A DNA stretch of 64,000 nucleotides from Telopea speciosissima (GCF_018873765.1 NC_057920.1:8631307-8695306), one strand, 5' to 3'. Counted from the stretch's first letter, positions 31,706-44,060 are shown. Made by a program: numbers and translations. Notes: generated from the sequence alone by a model not told the origin.

Positions 31706-32459
31706 ATGGTTACCGTTAATTCCAACATGTTAACACTCATTAGCGAATACAAACTTAATGGTACAAACTATGTCGATTGGTACCGGAGCATTAAGTTGTT
31801 CCTGACTGCTGAAGGACTGTACACAGTTCTAGATGAACAAGTTCCTCCTCAACCCGATCCGAACGATTTTGAGGCAAATGAAGAGATGCAAGAGTTCCTC
31901 ATGAGGGATTCCAATGCATCACTCTATATCCTAGGATCGTTGGAAAAGTCAGTTGTAGACTCAGTCAAGGGTATACGCACTCTTGGGGTAAAATGGATAA
32001 GCTTTTTGAATTGTTCAACATGCGGTTGAAACACGCACATCTCGATGCGGTGAGTCAAATCCATAACTCCAAGATGTCCTGGGGGACTCGGTGATGGATC
32101 ATGTAATGAAAATGATCAATCTGTTTGAAAAATTGGAATCCATGGGGACTGATTTCAGCCTGCGATACAAGACTGATGTGATCTTAGCGTCACTCACTTC
32201 TGCCTACATACCTTTTAGGATGTCCTACAAGATGTCCGAGAAGGAGATGGAGCTCACCGAGCTTGCTAATGCACTGGTAGAGGCTGAAGCGTCCTTGAAA
32301 AAGGACAAGGCTGAGGTTAATGCAACTGAGGCAAAGCCTTCTTCAAATGGGAAGAAGAAGAAAAAGGGAAGTAAGGGTAAGACCCTGAAAGCCAAGGGTG
32401 GGAAGTCTGGCAATAAAGGCAAAGGTAAGTGCTTCTATTGCAAGAAGGAGGGTCACTGA
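31706..32459 (+). pseudogene. Copia gag (broken)
   Basis: The frame starts at ATG 31706, with LNGTNYVDWYRSIKLFL typical of copia gag. It changes near 31985 and again near 32078, and resumes at 32091. The C-terminus is lysine-rich, with a zinc knuckle CFYCKKEGH whose next codon is TGA (32457-32459) where tryptophan is usual. The family protein coats the retrotransposon RNA in cytoplasmic particles. Confidence 0.85.
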
Positions 32460-33575
32460 AAAAGAAACTGTCGTGCTTACCTAACAACTTTGAAAGACAA
32501 GAAGCCGGATGAAACAGAGACTGCTAAAGAAGGTACATGTGATGTTCACGTTCTTTATGAGTCTAATTTGTCTTTTGAACCGACCAATTCTTGGTTGGTG
32601 GATAGTGGATCCATTGTTCACATTTGCAATGATTTGCAGGGGTTCAAGGAGACAAGGAACCTGGAAAGAAATGAAGTGCGTCTTCGGATGGGCACTGGAG
32701 CTGAGACCATGGCGTTGGCTGTGGGAACTTTTATTTTAAATTTTAGTTCTGCTAGTTTAGTTTTAAAGGATTGTTATTATGTACCCTCTTTCAAGAGGAA
32801 GATAATTTCAGTTCCAAAACTTATTTTGGATGGATATAGTTTTTCCTTTAATTCTAAATTGATTATTCGTTTTAATAATTCCTTTGTGGCATCCGGATAT
32901 ATGCAAAGTGGTTTGTATTTTCTAGATTGCCCTATTAGAACGAATGTTGTTTCAAATGTTAATTTGAAACGAAAAGCAGCTCCAGTGAACTCAATAGATC
33001 TGTGGCATCTAAGATTGAGTCACATTAATGTGGACCGAATCAGTAGATTGGTGAGGGATGGGCCCTTAGAGAGTCTGAGGGTGGAACCATTCCCCACCTG
33101 TGAGTCATGCCTTCAGGACAAAATGACCAAGAAATCCTTTAGCAATAAAGGTGCTAGAGCCACAGATCTGTTGGAGTTGATACACACTGACGTGTGTGGA
33201 TCCATAAACATACAAGCAAGATATGGGTATGAGTACTTTATCACGTTCATCGATGATTACTCTAGATATGGTTACATATACTTGATGTGTAGGAAATCAG
33301 AAGCCTTTGATAAATTCAAAGAATTCCAAGCCGAGGTCGAAAGACAGCTCGACAAACGCGTCAAGTCCTTACGATCAGATCGTGGAGGGGAGTATATATC
33401 GGATGAGTTTAAAGAACATCTCATATCCCAAGGGATAGTTAGTCAGCTAACTAATCCAGGCACACCACAACAAAATGGTGTATCCGAACGACGTAATCGG
33501 ACCCTATTGGATATGATCAGGAAGATGCTCACTTATAGTGTGAGCTGCCTCTTTCTTTCTGGGGGTACGCTTTAG
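32460..33575 (+). pseudogene. Copia protease and integrase (broken)
   Basis: It continues in the gag frame after the TGA. The aspartic protease motif WLVDSGS is at 32592-32612. Integrase follows: an HHCC zinc region (WHLRLSH...CESC) from about 33003, then catalytic D (33189-33191), D (33378-33380) and E (33486-33488). The last two are spaced as D-35-E. A two-base gain near 33538 breaks the frame before the end of integrase. Confidence 0.88.
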
Positions 33576-35643
33576 AGACGGCGATATATATCTTGAATAG
33601 GGTTCCATCTAAGTTTGTAGCCAAGACACCCTTTGAGTTGTGGAAAGGGCGAAAGCCCAGTATTCAACACCTTAGGGTATGGGGTTGCATAGCACATATG
33701 CGAAAGCAACAGACAGACAAGTTAGAATCCAGGACTTCGAGATGCTATTTCTTAGGCTACCCCAAAGGCACGATAGGCTATTATTTCTATGACCCAGTTG
33801 ACCAAAAGGTCATTGTAAGTAAACATGTCATATTTTTGGAGGAAGAAATGATGACCCAGAGGTCCGAACCAGTAGTCATAAAAGAGCTATCAGATGGCTC
33901 AGAAACGTCACTTCCAGAAGTGAGACCAACTGACATACCCGCTAAAATACCAACACCTGAGGAACCTCGACGCAGTGGGAGAACTATTAGACCACCCACC
34001 AGGCTAACTCTTTTAACCGAAGAGGAAACAGTGGAAGAGTTCCACATGGTATCGGTTGAATCGGATGATGATCCGATGACATACTCTGAGGCTCTAAAGG
34101 ATGTTGATGCCACTAGGTGGCTGGAAGCAATGCGCTCTGAAATCGATTCGATGCATTCCAACAAGGTCTGGACTCTAGTTGATCCACCACTTGGCGTCAA
34201 GCCGATTGGATGTAAATGGATCTTCAAGAGGAAGAAGGGCGCAGATGGAAAGGTCGAGAGATTCAAAGCGAGATTGGTGGCAAAGGGTTATACCCAAAAA
34301 GAGGGTATAGACTATGAGGAAACCTTTTCACCAGTAGCGATGATGAAATCCATCAGGATTTTATTGGCTATCGCAGCACACTTTGATTATGAGATCTGGC
34401 AGATGGATGTGCAGACTGCATTTCTAAATGGGTTCCTTCAAGAGGACATGGAACAGCCAGAGGGGTTCTCTTCCTTGGAGGAAGAAAGAAAAGTGTGCAA
34501 ATTACAGAGGTCCATTTATGGGCTGAAGCAGGCTTCCAGGAGCTGGAACACCAGGTTTGATCAATCAATCAAATCGTTTGGTTTTGATCAAAACTTGGAT
34601 GAACCATGCGTTTACAAGAAGATCAGTGGGAGGGCAGTATGTTTTCTTGTTTTATACGTAGATGACATATTGTTGATTGGTAACGATGTAGGTTTTCTTT
34701 CATCGGTAAAACAATGATTATCCACAATGTTTTTGATGAAAGACCTTGGTGAAGCTAGCTATATCCTTGGGATCAAACTCGTAAGAGATCGCCAGAAAAG
34801 GATGCTAGGCTTGTCACAGGCTACCTATATAGACAAAGTCCTGGCCAGAATTAGTATGGAGAACTCCAAGAGGGGAAGTGTTCCCTTCAGACATGGAGTC
34901 AGTCTTTCCAGATCTCAATGTCCTCAGTCTCAAACAGACATTGAAGAGATGAAGAGGATTCCCTATGCCTCAGCAGTATGGAGTCTTATGTACGCCATGT
35001 TGTGTACGAGGCCGGATATTTGCTATGCAGTAGGCATGGTAAGTCGTTATCAATCTAACCCTGGACGCGAGCATTGGAGTGTTGTCAAGAATATCCTCAA
35101 GTACCTAAGAAGGACTAAGGAATATTTCTTGGTTTTTGGATCTGGTCAGTTGTCAGTATTGGGATACATAGATTCGGATTTTCAAATTGACAAGGATGAT
35201 AGAAAATCCACGTCCGGGATGGTATATCTAATGGGTGGAGGTGCCATTGTGTGGCGGAGTACGAAACAAAAGTCTACACCGATTCTACTACCGAAGCAGA
35301 ATACCTTGCGACTTGTGATGCAAAGAAAAGAAGGTGTTTGGTGAGGAAATTCCTATCAGATTTGGAGGTAGTCCCTGATCTTGTCAAGGGCCCTATTCCC
35401 CTGTTATGTGACAACAGAGGGGCCATTGCACAAGCTAAGGAGCCTAGGGCTCATCAGAGGAACAAGCACGTGCAACGGAAGTATCACCTCATCAGAGAGA
35501 TTATCCAGCAGGGTGACGTGAGTATCTCCAAAGTGGACACGACTGAAAATGTGTCTGATGCCATGATAAAGGGTTTGTCACCAGGAGTGTTTGAGAAACA
35601 CATTGAGGTCATGGGTTTAAAATGTATGAGGAATTGGCTTTGA
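33576..35643 (+). pseudogene. Copia integrase end, reverse transcriptase and RNase H (broken)
   Basis: GYYFYDP and the RT region KARLVAKGYTQKEGIDYEET are followed by QMDVQTAFLNG and the catalytic YVDDILLIGND at 34655-34687. TGA at 34715-34717 again replaces an expected tryptophan codon. RT continues (GMVSRYQSNPG) to RNase H, where one base is missing near 35279. The final frame (DSTTEAEYLATCD) runs to 35643. This is the polymerase and RNase H part that copies the genomic RNA. Confidence 0.88.
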
Positions 35644-35659
35644 TGTACAAGTGGGAGAT

Positions 35660-37371
35660 TGTTGGACAAGTGTGTGTCCATCAAACCCGATTCGGTCCGG
35701 TTCAACCCGGTTCACCTTTGTATTGAACATTTATATATTTTAGTTTAATATTGTCACATGCGATATAAACTTTTTGAGCATTATGTGTCCGTAAGTTATA
35801 CTTAAAATGGTAGTCACGACTAGGGTTTGGGTTGGGCACCCTTATCATATGGTCGTCGCATTGGGTATGCCTAGACATGTGATGTCAGGGTACGAATGCG
35901 AGTGCTCACATGTTTCATGTGTCCATTGACGAATAATCTACTTTGTCGATTCCCTCATGTATTACTGCCAGATGTAGGAAGGGATAGACATGTGTCACCG
36001 ACACCCTGTACCTGAGGGAACCCTGTCACTGCAAAGTGTGATCGCATTCTTTGGTTCATCAATGACTGAGACTCAAACGAGTCAAAGTCGGTGTTCTGGG
36101 AATGCGTGAACACTTTGTGAGTGAAGGAGTTATCCAACACGGCCACCACTGCCCGATTGGGGAACACCAAGATAGAGACTGTCTGTGCATGGTCGGATCA
36201 AAATCTGGATCCAGTACCGTTTTGGAAATGGTTTTGCAAAATTTATTTTACATAAAATGATACATTATTTGTAGTTATTTCAAATAAAGTGTTTTATCGT
36301 GTTTTGCGGGACCCGATCGGATGCACAGACGCTCTTATATGGACATGTACTATGGATTGGGGTTTGGCAGTACATGTGTACATGCCCTAGATTCCATAAT
36401 GATGGTGTTGATTAGTGGGGGGTTGTATATGATAAATTGTTATCATATAGGGAGTTATTTGGAATTTGCTAATTTAATTGGCTCTTTATTTAATTAATGG
36501 ATTTGGTGCTAATTGTAATTATCCATTAATAATTAAATAAAGAATCTAATTAATACTTTCCCTATTAGATTCTGCTTCTTCACCTCTGTAGCACTTTGAG
36601 TTTAAACAGAACTGCCAGACTGAGAGAGAGAGAGTTTGACTCTCACTAGGGCTCTATTAAATCTATCTAGGATTTAATTAAACCCTATTATTATAAATAG
36701 GGGACCATAAAACACAGAAGAGGGGAGCTCTCCACGTTTTTGGAGCAGACACTCTCTCTCCTACGTTTTTGGTTTCTCTCTCTCCCTCTTATGATCTCTC
36801 TTCTTTTTCTTGCTTCTCTCACCTGTGTTTGAGAGTTAGGGTTTGTGAAACCCTAGATCTGTGCTGAGGAGTTTGAGAGCATCTGGAATTGACGTGTAGA
36901 ACCGTGGTAGCACCATTGGAGGTTCAAATATGTTTGCTTGGAGCATTCATTGGAGGAAGAACCACTGTCTATTGGAGGAGCAACACTTGAGGCTCACCAG
37001 GTTAGCAGTTCTTTATTAATTCCTTCTGTTCATTGATTATTAATATTTATGGGATGCGAAAAAAACTCGAATCGATTAATTTCCGCTGGGCATTCGAGTA
37101 TGGGATGGATCCCTCTTGCCATGTGATGGACTAGAGACGAATTTCTCCGTCCCTATTGTGATAATTAATTTTATGGAATGCAATAGGGAAGGAGAAACCC
37201 TAATAGGAATGCACCAGGATTCTCATGGGCGACCATGAGAAACCCTAAAATTAAAATGGGGCACCCATGGGACACCATGGGCTAACCCAAGGCGTGCAAA
37301 ACCCTAAAGATAAATATCTTGGTCTCCCTAGAGAACCATGGTTTGATCCCTGGACCGTTATTTGGCCAACA
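35660..37371 (+). repeat. Copia 3' LTR
   Basis: 1712 bp, TG...CA, preceded by the purine tract at 35651-35658 and followed by CCTAT. Confidence 0.92.
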
Positions 37372-37376
37372 CCTAT
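37372..37376. repeat. Copia target-site duplication, right
   Basis: CCTAT, identical to 28164-28168. Confidence 0.85.
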
Positions 37377-38285
37377 CTGTAATTACAAACACACCATTAG
37401 GTGAATAACTCAAGCTACCACACCTTATGCAGAATACCACAATAATCAACCTCTCATAAAGAATGGTGGAAAGGAGTTTGTGGATGACTAGATATAGTAA
37501 GAGAGAGATCATCGTTTTGGCTGTACTGTTTCCATTTCAGTGTAAAAGGACAGCCATTAAAGCCAGTGAAGCAGGAAAAGAATCAAAAGATATAAAAAGC
37601 CCATGAAAATAAAGGTAACAAAAGAATCAGGCAAAGTGGCAAACAAGAAGAAGAAGAAGAAGAAGAAGATGGAAAAGCTGAAAGCGGCGTGCCAAATCCT
37701 TCTCAATTCAATCTATCAAACTCCTTGCAGTTCAACTCTGCATAATTCTGTACTGAAGCTATTTTCAGGAGAAAATGACGGCTTTCCCAATTCAGGTATG
37801 TTTTTTCACTTGCATTGGAAGTACATAGATAACACAGGAGATGCCAAATTGCAAATAATGTAAACCCTCTTAACATGACTCATTAAAAGAGATAGCAGAG
37901 ATGATATTGGAGACCTGTAGAGAAGATCACTGAGCTCATTTCACAGGTTTAAGTACAGAGAGATTCAAAATTATGTACAGAGATGACTAAAGAAGACGTC
38001 CTCCTTCCCCAACTTTCTCTTTTTACAGTTTGTCTTACTGAAACATGTCAATCAAGAAGCTTCAAACACAAATTAATGGCGAATTATCTACGCCCAAGGC
38101 AAGAAACCCATGTGAGGATTTCTCAGAATAATAGCATCAGCAGCTCCTATAGCAAGACCAAATCCTTCTAACAATAACACCAATGGCAGATTTTGCTAAA
38201 AGCAGCAGTTTCCACACTAGAGGAAAAAAAAAAACCCAGGTGGAATCTGCAAAGAAGCTATCTATCTTTGGTTAATTAGAAATCA
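37377..38285. other. 3' flank of the GRAS gene; weak plus-strand open frame
   Basis: It contains an AAG/GAA microsatellite (37647-37669) followed by ATG at 37670 and a short frame (MEKLKAACQILLNSIYQTPC) ending at a donor-like CAG/GTATGT near 37796. No family is recognised and no partner exon found. Part of this stretch should be the 3' UTR of the minus-strand GRAS gene. Confidence 0.35.
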
Positions 38286-40145
38286 TCAGCGCCATGAGGA
38301 TACTGTGAGGAGGGGTATGTTGTTCCACGCAAGTGAAAGAAACGCAGGAGATGATTCAGCTAGGGAATACAGAGGACTGTAGTTGTAGTTCCAAAGAAGG
38401 ATTTTAGCTTGGCTTACAGCGTAATGGCTGAGAGCTACTGATTCAAAACCAGAATTTTCCATCAAAATCTTCCACTGCTCTTTCTCCTCCATCCGTTCTC
38501 GTCTGATCGGCCCTTCGTCAGGCCCAACCACACTGGCGATTCGTCTCCCAAGCAGTAATCTCTCGATTTGAAGTCGCTCTGTTGAGTCTCTTCCCAAGCT
38601 GGGATCGAGCGATTCGAAAACCGCCGAGTAATACCTCAACGCGTTCTTAAACCTGCTGAGAAAATCGATACGATTCAGGCTCGCTTCGTACTCCCCCAGT
38701 GTCAGCACACTGGGATTAAGGGATTTCGCTAATCGCAGAGCCCTCTCAACGGCTCCTGGTGTCTCGTCCAACAAGTTATACAACTGAAGCATGAAATTCA
38801 CAGCCAAAACCTCGTCGGATTCAACTCGGAAGCTTGATTCGTTCAGCTCTTTGATCGGTGTCAAGATGGGCTCAAACTCGAAATTCAGATCAAGAAGCTT
38901 TGCAAAATCTCGGAGACGATTTCCAGTTGCAAACAAAGACGCCGACGGAGAGTTCCCAAGTGCTGGTGCCGGAATTCCAGAAATTCGTATTCTCGAAGGT
39001 TTTCCGGCGGATCGCGTTGCAAGAGCTTGCAGGAGGGCTGCCCACTGAACTCCTTGGACAATTCCGAAATCTACGATGTGTATCCGATTCGCAGACTCGG
39101 TTGCTTCAAGAATCGCCTGGTTTGCAGTTAAATGGGCGAACTTCGAGTAAGGGCAGGCATCGTTTAAAGCTTTGTAACAGAGTGTGAAATCCTCGGGAGA
39201 TGTTTCAAACGTAGGAAGGCTTTTACCAGTTTTCGAAGAAACTCGACTATAAAGAGCTTCTGAGAAGTAGTACACCAACCGTTTTGTTGGACTGCCATGT
39301 TCGAACGCTGGCTTTCGGAGTTCAACGAGCGATTTCACGGCGCTTTCTGGTTCAGAATCGGCGACACGGGCACAATCTAGTAGGGATTTCAGTAGGGGCG
39401 AGGTGGACTCAGTTTCTAGTGATTGAGCTGCGATACTGGTTGCGGATTTTTTACGGTGGCTTTGCGGGGGATGCTTGTCTGGTGGAGGAGAGTCGTCAAT
39501 CGCCGCTAGTGCTGGTGGTTGTGTCAGTGGTGGCGGAGGTGGCGATAGGGTCCATGTAGGTAATTGAGCTTGAAGAGAAGAAGGGTTTTTCTGGGTGTCC
39601 GAGAAGATGAGCCGATTGAGATCGGAGGGAGGGGATGAAGAGAGGTTGAGTCGACTCGAACAGGAGAGGAAGGGATCGCCACCGTAGAGTGAGAACTCGG
39701 GGTTGCTGCGCCATGTTTCGCAGCCGGATGGAAGCTCTGAGCTTTCCGTCGACTCTCCGCCGCCCATTAAACTCTCCATCCATTCATCTGAGTCGAAATC
39801 GCCACCCGTGGTGCCACCCAAATCGGAGTATCTGTACCCAGTGGGATGATGCTCTTCCAACTGCGGAAACGATAGTACTGCATCCCCCGTATCAGTATTC
39901 CCAGCCACCGTAAATGGGTCGGAGAATCCGGCGTTGTTGAGACTGTAGCCGTAAGATGGAGAAGTAGTGATGGGTTGATGTGTGCCACTACCACTCCATG
40001 GGCTCAAGGAGAAAGTGTTGACGCCGAGGATTTGCTGCTGTTGTTGCTGTTGCTGCTGCTGTTGTTGTTGTTGCTGTTGTTTCTGCTTGATAACTTGTTG
40101 AGCGATCGCCATTAGATTTCCACTGTCGGCGCACATATATGCCAT
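38286..40145 (-). CDS. SCL7: GRAS-family transcriptional regulator, SCARECROW-LIKE 4/7 type
   Basis: Intronless and complete, 619 residues. The start is ATG at 40143-40145 ([20 protein letters not shown]), the N-terminus conserved in SCL4/SCL7. The frame is open 27 bp further upstream only from a GTG, so that extension is not used. Residues 23-38 are 16 glutamines (mixed CAA/CAG). A Ser/Pro-rich variable region follows. The GRAS domain covers roughly the last 370 residues: LHR I ([19 protein letters not shown]), VHIID as [24 protein letters not shown]-type region ([14 protein letters not shown]) and SAW end ([17 protein letters not shown]). GRAS proteins act in the nucleus in development and stress signalling; a poplar SCL7 is linked to salt and drought tolerance. 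SCL4 or SCL7 orthology cannot be separated here. Confidence 0.95.
   Translation of the reverse strand: MAYMCADSGNLMAIAQQVIKQKQQQQQQQQQQQQQQQQILGVNTFSLSPWSGSGTHQPITTSPSYGYSLNNAGFSDPFTVAGNTDTGDAVLSFPQLEEHHPTGYRYSDLGGTTGGDFDSDEWMESLMGGGESTESSELPSGCETWRSNPEFSLYGGDPFLSCSSRLNLSSSPPSDLNRLIFSDTQKNPSSLQAQLPTWTLSPPPPPLTQPPALAAIDDSPPPDKHPPQSHRKKSATSIAAQSLETESTSPLLKSLLDCARVADSEPESAVKSLVELRKPAFEHGSPTKRLVYYFSEALYSRVSSKTGKSLPTFETSPEDFTLCYKALNDACPYSKFAHLTANQAILEATESANRIHIVDFGIVQGVQWAALLQALATRSAGKPSRIRISGIPAPALGNSPSASLFATGNRLRDFAKLLDLNFEFEPILTPIKELNESSFRVESDEVLAVNFMLQLYNLLDETPGAVERALRLAKSLNPSVLTLGEYEASLNRIDFLSRFKNALRYYSAVFESLDPSLGRDSTERLQIERLLLGRRIASVVGPDEGPIRRERMEEKEQWKILMENSGFESVALSHYAVSQAKILLWNYNYSPLYSLAESSPAFLSLAWNNIPLLTVSSWR
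40024..40079 (-). repeat. CAG/CAA repeat encoding polyglutamine in the GRAS protein
   Basis: Sixteen glutamine codons, mixed CAA and CAG, followed upstream by a Lys-Gln-Lys segment. The interruptions lower the chance of slippage. Confidence 0.85.
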
Positions 40146-40388
40146 TCTCCGGCAGTTATCGCCGGAAAACACCAGACGCGATAGGGAATTAGGGGGAGAA
40201 CATAATTAGACGGTGGATTCTCCACAGACGAATGAAAAATCGTATGTGCACAACAGATGATTCCCAGATTACAAAAGCAGGACGGATTTATACGCGAGAG
40301 AGAGAATTCGAAAAGAGAGAGAGTGAGCGATACAGTCAGATGAAATGACGTTTTGTGGGTTTAGGAAGAACCAGAAGAGAAAAACAGA

Positions 40389-40410
40389 GAGAGAGAGAGA
40401 GAGAGAGAGC
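40389..40410. repeat. (GA)n microsatellite upstream of the GRAS gene
   Basis: About eleven AG units, 245-265 bp upstream of the start codon, on the minus strand a CT repeat as is common in plant 5' leaders. Confidence 0.8.
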
Positions 40411-40599
40411 GAGGGCCGAGGGATAATGATGGATCTGTTAGCTTTAAAAACAAAGAAAAAAAAAAAAAAAAAAACCCCAAAACCAACGGGATCGGTGCGA
40501 GTGAAACGCTTCTGGAAAAACCCTCAAAGCAACGGGAAGGGAGAGAAAAGGTAGATATTTCCTTCACATAGTTTGAGTTTTCTACCTTTACTCGGGGAT

Positions 40600-40735
40600 A
40601 TTTAGGGGAGAGACATGGTGAGGAGCGCAATGACGGTTTTACCCCCACTCGTGCAAGGCATTTGGGTAGTGGTAAAACGGTCATTGCACACCTTGTCGTG
40701 TCTAAACAGCACGGTCCTGCCGGGCAGCTCGACAA
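40600..40735. repeat. Foldback element upstream of the GRAS gene
   Basis: AGACATGGTGAGGAGCGCAA with TGACGGTTTTACCCCCAC at the left pairs with GTGGTAAAACGGTCATTGCA and CACCTTGTCGTGTCT at the right. It lies about 455-590 bp upstream of the start codon and shares the core CGGTCATTGCAC with other hairpins here. Confidence 0.6.
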
Positions 40736-40739
40736 TAGA

Positions 40740-41229
40740 GATCCAAATTGTTAATGAACTTAAAGAAACCTTTTTTTAATTGAATATAACCCATATTTAT
40801 TTATATAATTTTAAAAACACTAACATATTAGTCTAACGCCTACAAACCAGAACCAATGCTATCAAGCCCATAAAAGAAAACAAAATACCAATCGGTCCCA
40901 ATCACATTGTCCTAATTATCTTCAAACAATGCCACCTGATCGCCCAGCAATGTATACCGCCCTTGTACCCAGACACAAGGGTGCGTGAAATGAAAATAAA
41001 GTAGCAGCTCGTAGAGGGACCTGACTGTCTTGAAGATGAGGGAGTCGCTTCTGGGGAGTCTTTAGAAGAATACATGAGGTTCAACTCTTCTATTTTTTTA
41101 TACAAATACCAATGTACCTTGCAAAGGAACCAAAGAGGACCAAAAAAGAATACTATTATGATTATAAATATTACCACTAGAGCCAACGTAACTAGGATTT
41201 CTCAGAGTGCAACCATCAATATTTAACTT
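40740..41229. other. Intergenic, nothing recognised
   Basis: A/T-rich sequence. A minus-strand open frame of ~90 codons has no recognisable features beyond a hydrophobic stretch. Confidence 0.35.
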
Positions 41230-41402
41230 AAGGGGAGTAATTTTCTATCTGAGAGTGTGGCCTACACCAGCACTCTCATGTGTCTATCTCTCTCCTCCTT
41301 AAAACAAGAGGACAGAGATGTCTTTTCATTTGGGAATGAGAGAGATAGACTCATGGGAGTGCTAGCATAGGCGTCACTCCCGAACAGAGTTCTTTTTCCC
41401 TT
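41230..41402. repeat. Foldback element, GTCCGGGAGTGTG family
   Basis: GAGAGTGTGGCCTACACCAG with CACTCTCATGTGTCTATCTC at the left pairs with GAGATAGACTCATGGGAGTG and CTAGCATAGGCGTCACTCCC at the right. It is the sister copy of 19390-19557. Confidence 0.75.
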
Positions 41403-42023
41403 AACTTAATCAATCCCATCTTTGGCGTACACCACCTAATTTCCAAAATTCTCGAAGTTGCAAGAGGGAAAGTAACACCCAAACATCTGGATAGGAGAAG
41501 ATTTTCAATTGATTTAATGGAACATGGTCCTTCTTAACCGCCTTCAAAACAGAGCGAAGCGGTCTTATTTTCCATTCATACCTTCAACGAAATGGAATAA
41601 TTCACTTCCTCTTTGGGTTCATAAATACCCTCCTAGGTTTTAGTATTTTCTAAAATACCCTTTAAGATCCTATTTCCTTGGCTGCCAGCCTTGTAGCACG
41701 AACCTTCTTGCTACAAGTTTAACAACAAAATTTTGATAGTAAATTTCATTCATACCAGATATGTAAAGGAACAAGGACAAATCCTGCAAACCAAAGACTA
41801 TTCAAAGTTAAGTGTAGAGTCTTTCCTTTTCCACCATGTAAGCATGTCCCGACTCCCGCGTGAGATTCAACACTTCACCAACACTCCTATTAACTGAAAA
41901 CTGTTGTTGCTCCAATTTAGTCTTTCCTAGAGTTTGTCCGACAATAGCACCCAATCATATATTATCGACCCACAATTACAATAAGGCCTCAAAGATACAC
42001 TAGCTGCAAACCACTTACATATG
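41403..42023. other. Intergenic, possible LINE-derived fragments
   Basis: Minus-strand reading of 41420-41580 and 41800-41960 gives short peptide-like stretches, too broken to assign. Confidence 0.25.
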
Positions 42024-42161
42024 TGTTTGGTATGCATTATTGGAATGCATTCTAGGTCGATCTTGCATTCTTGGATCATTCTTGGATGATAAAAACAACT
42101 ATTTTTATCATCCGAGAATGCAAAATCGATCTAAAATATATTCCAAGAATGCATACCAAAC
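42024..42161. repeat. 138-bp hairpin MITE
   Basis: GTTTGGTATGCATTATTGGA at the left pairs with TCCAAGAATGCATACCAAAC at the right. The pairing extends through GATCTTGCATTCTTGGAT to ATGATAAAAA / TTTTTATCAT around a loop at about 42100-42105. Confidence 0.75.
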
Positions 42162-42188
42162 AGAGCCTTGGAAATAGTAAAGAGTCTC

Positions 42189-43125
42189 TTAGTTGAATGT
42201 GACAAGATGGGCATGGTAGATTACCTCAACTTGAAAGTCAACTTTACTGAAAACACCCATTTTGGATACAATCCCCAATAGAGTCTCAGTGCTAGGAAGG
42301 ATTTCAAGAATCCTACTACTCACTTCCTGAAAGGAGAAAAGCACTCTCAATTTAACAATGTTCCACTGGCTAGGTGATGATATAAGGTCAGAAACCCAAA
42401 TATCTAAGCTAGTGCCAATTTTCATAGAACAAAAACAAAAGCCCTCCAAAGCAGATTTGACCCATGGGTCCTCCCAGATACAGACTGAGCTACCATTTCC
42501 AATTACCCACCGTAGTCCTTGTTGAATAAGGTTTCTACCTTTTATAATGCTTCTCCAAGCCCATGCAGTTTGAGAGGTTTGGTACAACTGAAAGAAATCA
42601 CCATATGGGTAATAAATACTCCTAGTCTGGTTTCTGTGGTAGCCATGGTTTTAGTGCATGGTATCGGAACGGGATCGGCAACATGTAAAACTGATACGAT
42701 ATCGATACAGTATTGGCCTGGATCGGCTGTATTAGACAAGAATACCCCTGAATTTCCTTAAAAAAAAAGTTTTCTCACCATTTTACTCCTTATTCGTACC
42801 ATACTACCGAGATTATATTGGCACAATATCAGTATCGATGACTAACAAAACCAATATGTACGAGCGATACACTACCGATACTTAGAACCATGGTGGTAGC
42901 TGCTATCCAATCTTTACTAGAAGAATCTCATTTTGGATTTTGAGATTCTTCAACTCAAGCTCCCCCCACCCCCCTCCTTCTTACTTGGGCTTTTTTAAGA
43001 CACTCCCAACTAATCCAGTGCACTTTCCTACCCTCCCTTTCTGAACCTTTTCGGGAGCTTGAAATGAGACATTGCATACTGTGAGGTTAATGCCGCACCA
43101 GCTTTAATAAGCACTTGTTAGGATC
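42189..43125 (-). mobile_element. L1-type LINE fragment (minus strand), split by a MITE
   Basis: The minus strand encodes AWAWRSIIKGRNLIQQGLRW then VIGNGSSVCIWEDPW (42470-42575), the same post-RT motif as in the L1 at 5542-7380. Upstream, 42945-43110 matches the preceding region, including an equivalent of YAMSHFKLP with ATGCAATGTCTCATTTCAAG. The copy is interrupted at 42644-42892 by a hAT-like MITE and has several stops. Confidence 0.75.
42644..42892. mobile_element. hAT-like MITE, 249 bp, perfect 8-bp target duplication, nested in an L1
   Basis: The ends CATGGTTTTAG and CTTAGAACCATG are inverted, flanked by GTGGTAGC at 42636-42643 and 42893-42900. It contains GCATGGTATCGGAACGG and paired GATATCGATAC phrases. 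It is related to 24364-24620. Confidence 0.85.
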
Positions 43126-43301
43126 GAGGCAGCCCAAAAGGGAGGTGAATTGGGTACAAAAAAAAATCTTGTCAAATGAATGTTCGAATACCCAAAGCAA
43201 CTAAATGACTCAAAGTTGGAATTGTTATCGTTTACGGTTCCTTGACCGGTGTGGTTTCCTAGTGTCTCTTACAAGAGGGGGGTGGGACCCAGCCGGGTTA
43301 G

Positions 43302-43621
<320 letters not shown>

Positions 43622-44060
43622 AGCACCTGACAGAACACTCTGCCCGGGTGGGATCCACCCTCCTCTTGTAAGAGGCACTAGGGAACCGCACCGATCAGGG
43701 AACTGCATACGATAAAAATTCCTCAAGTTCTGTATTGTGAATGAGTGAGTGACAAATATAATTCTACGAGAGAGAAAAAGAGAGACACAAGGGATTTATA
43801 GTGGTTTCCATTGTAACTCAATCTCACTTACAATGTTTTTACGGGACTCAACACTAATCCAAGTGTTTAGACTCATACTTCAACCTAGTGGTTTTACTAG
43901 GTTCACCACTAACAATCCCACAATAATGGAGAGATTCCTAATTCACCAATTGGTACTTGGAAGCGGCCACCTAGTTGGTATCTGGTACAACTGGTCAGTT
44001 AATTGCCATTAGAAAAGTGAATTGGATAGGATTTTTTTATCCCCTTTGAAATGTTATTTA

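Larger units (their letters stand above)
28169..37371 (+). mobile_element. Ty1/copia LTR retrotransposon, 9203 bp, coding region broken
   Basis: Two LTRs (28169-29874 and 35660-37371) begin TGTTGGACAAG and end CCAACA, flanked by CCTAT on both sides. A primer-binding site TGGTATCAGAGCC (tRNA-iMet type) follows the 5' LTR, and a purine tract GTGGGAGA precedes the 3' LTR. The internal order gag, protease, integrase, reverse transcriptase, RNase H is that of Ty1/copia. The long leader (29891-31705) and 1.7-kb LTRs suggest an Angela/Tork-like lineage, which is inference. Two nonsense codons and about four frame changes show it cannot act autonomously now. Confidence 0.95.

Noticed and set aside
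40146..40172. N-terminal extension of the GRAS protein (MFSGDNCRR...)
   Set aside because: The codon at 40170-40172 is GTG, not ATG, and the conserved family N-terminus starts at the ATG at 40145.
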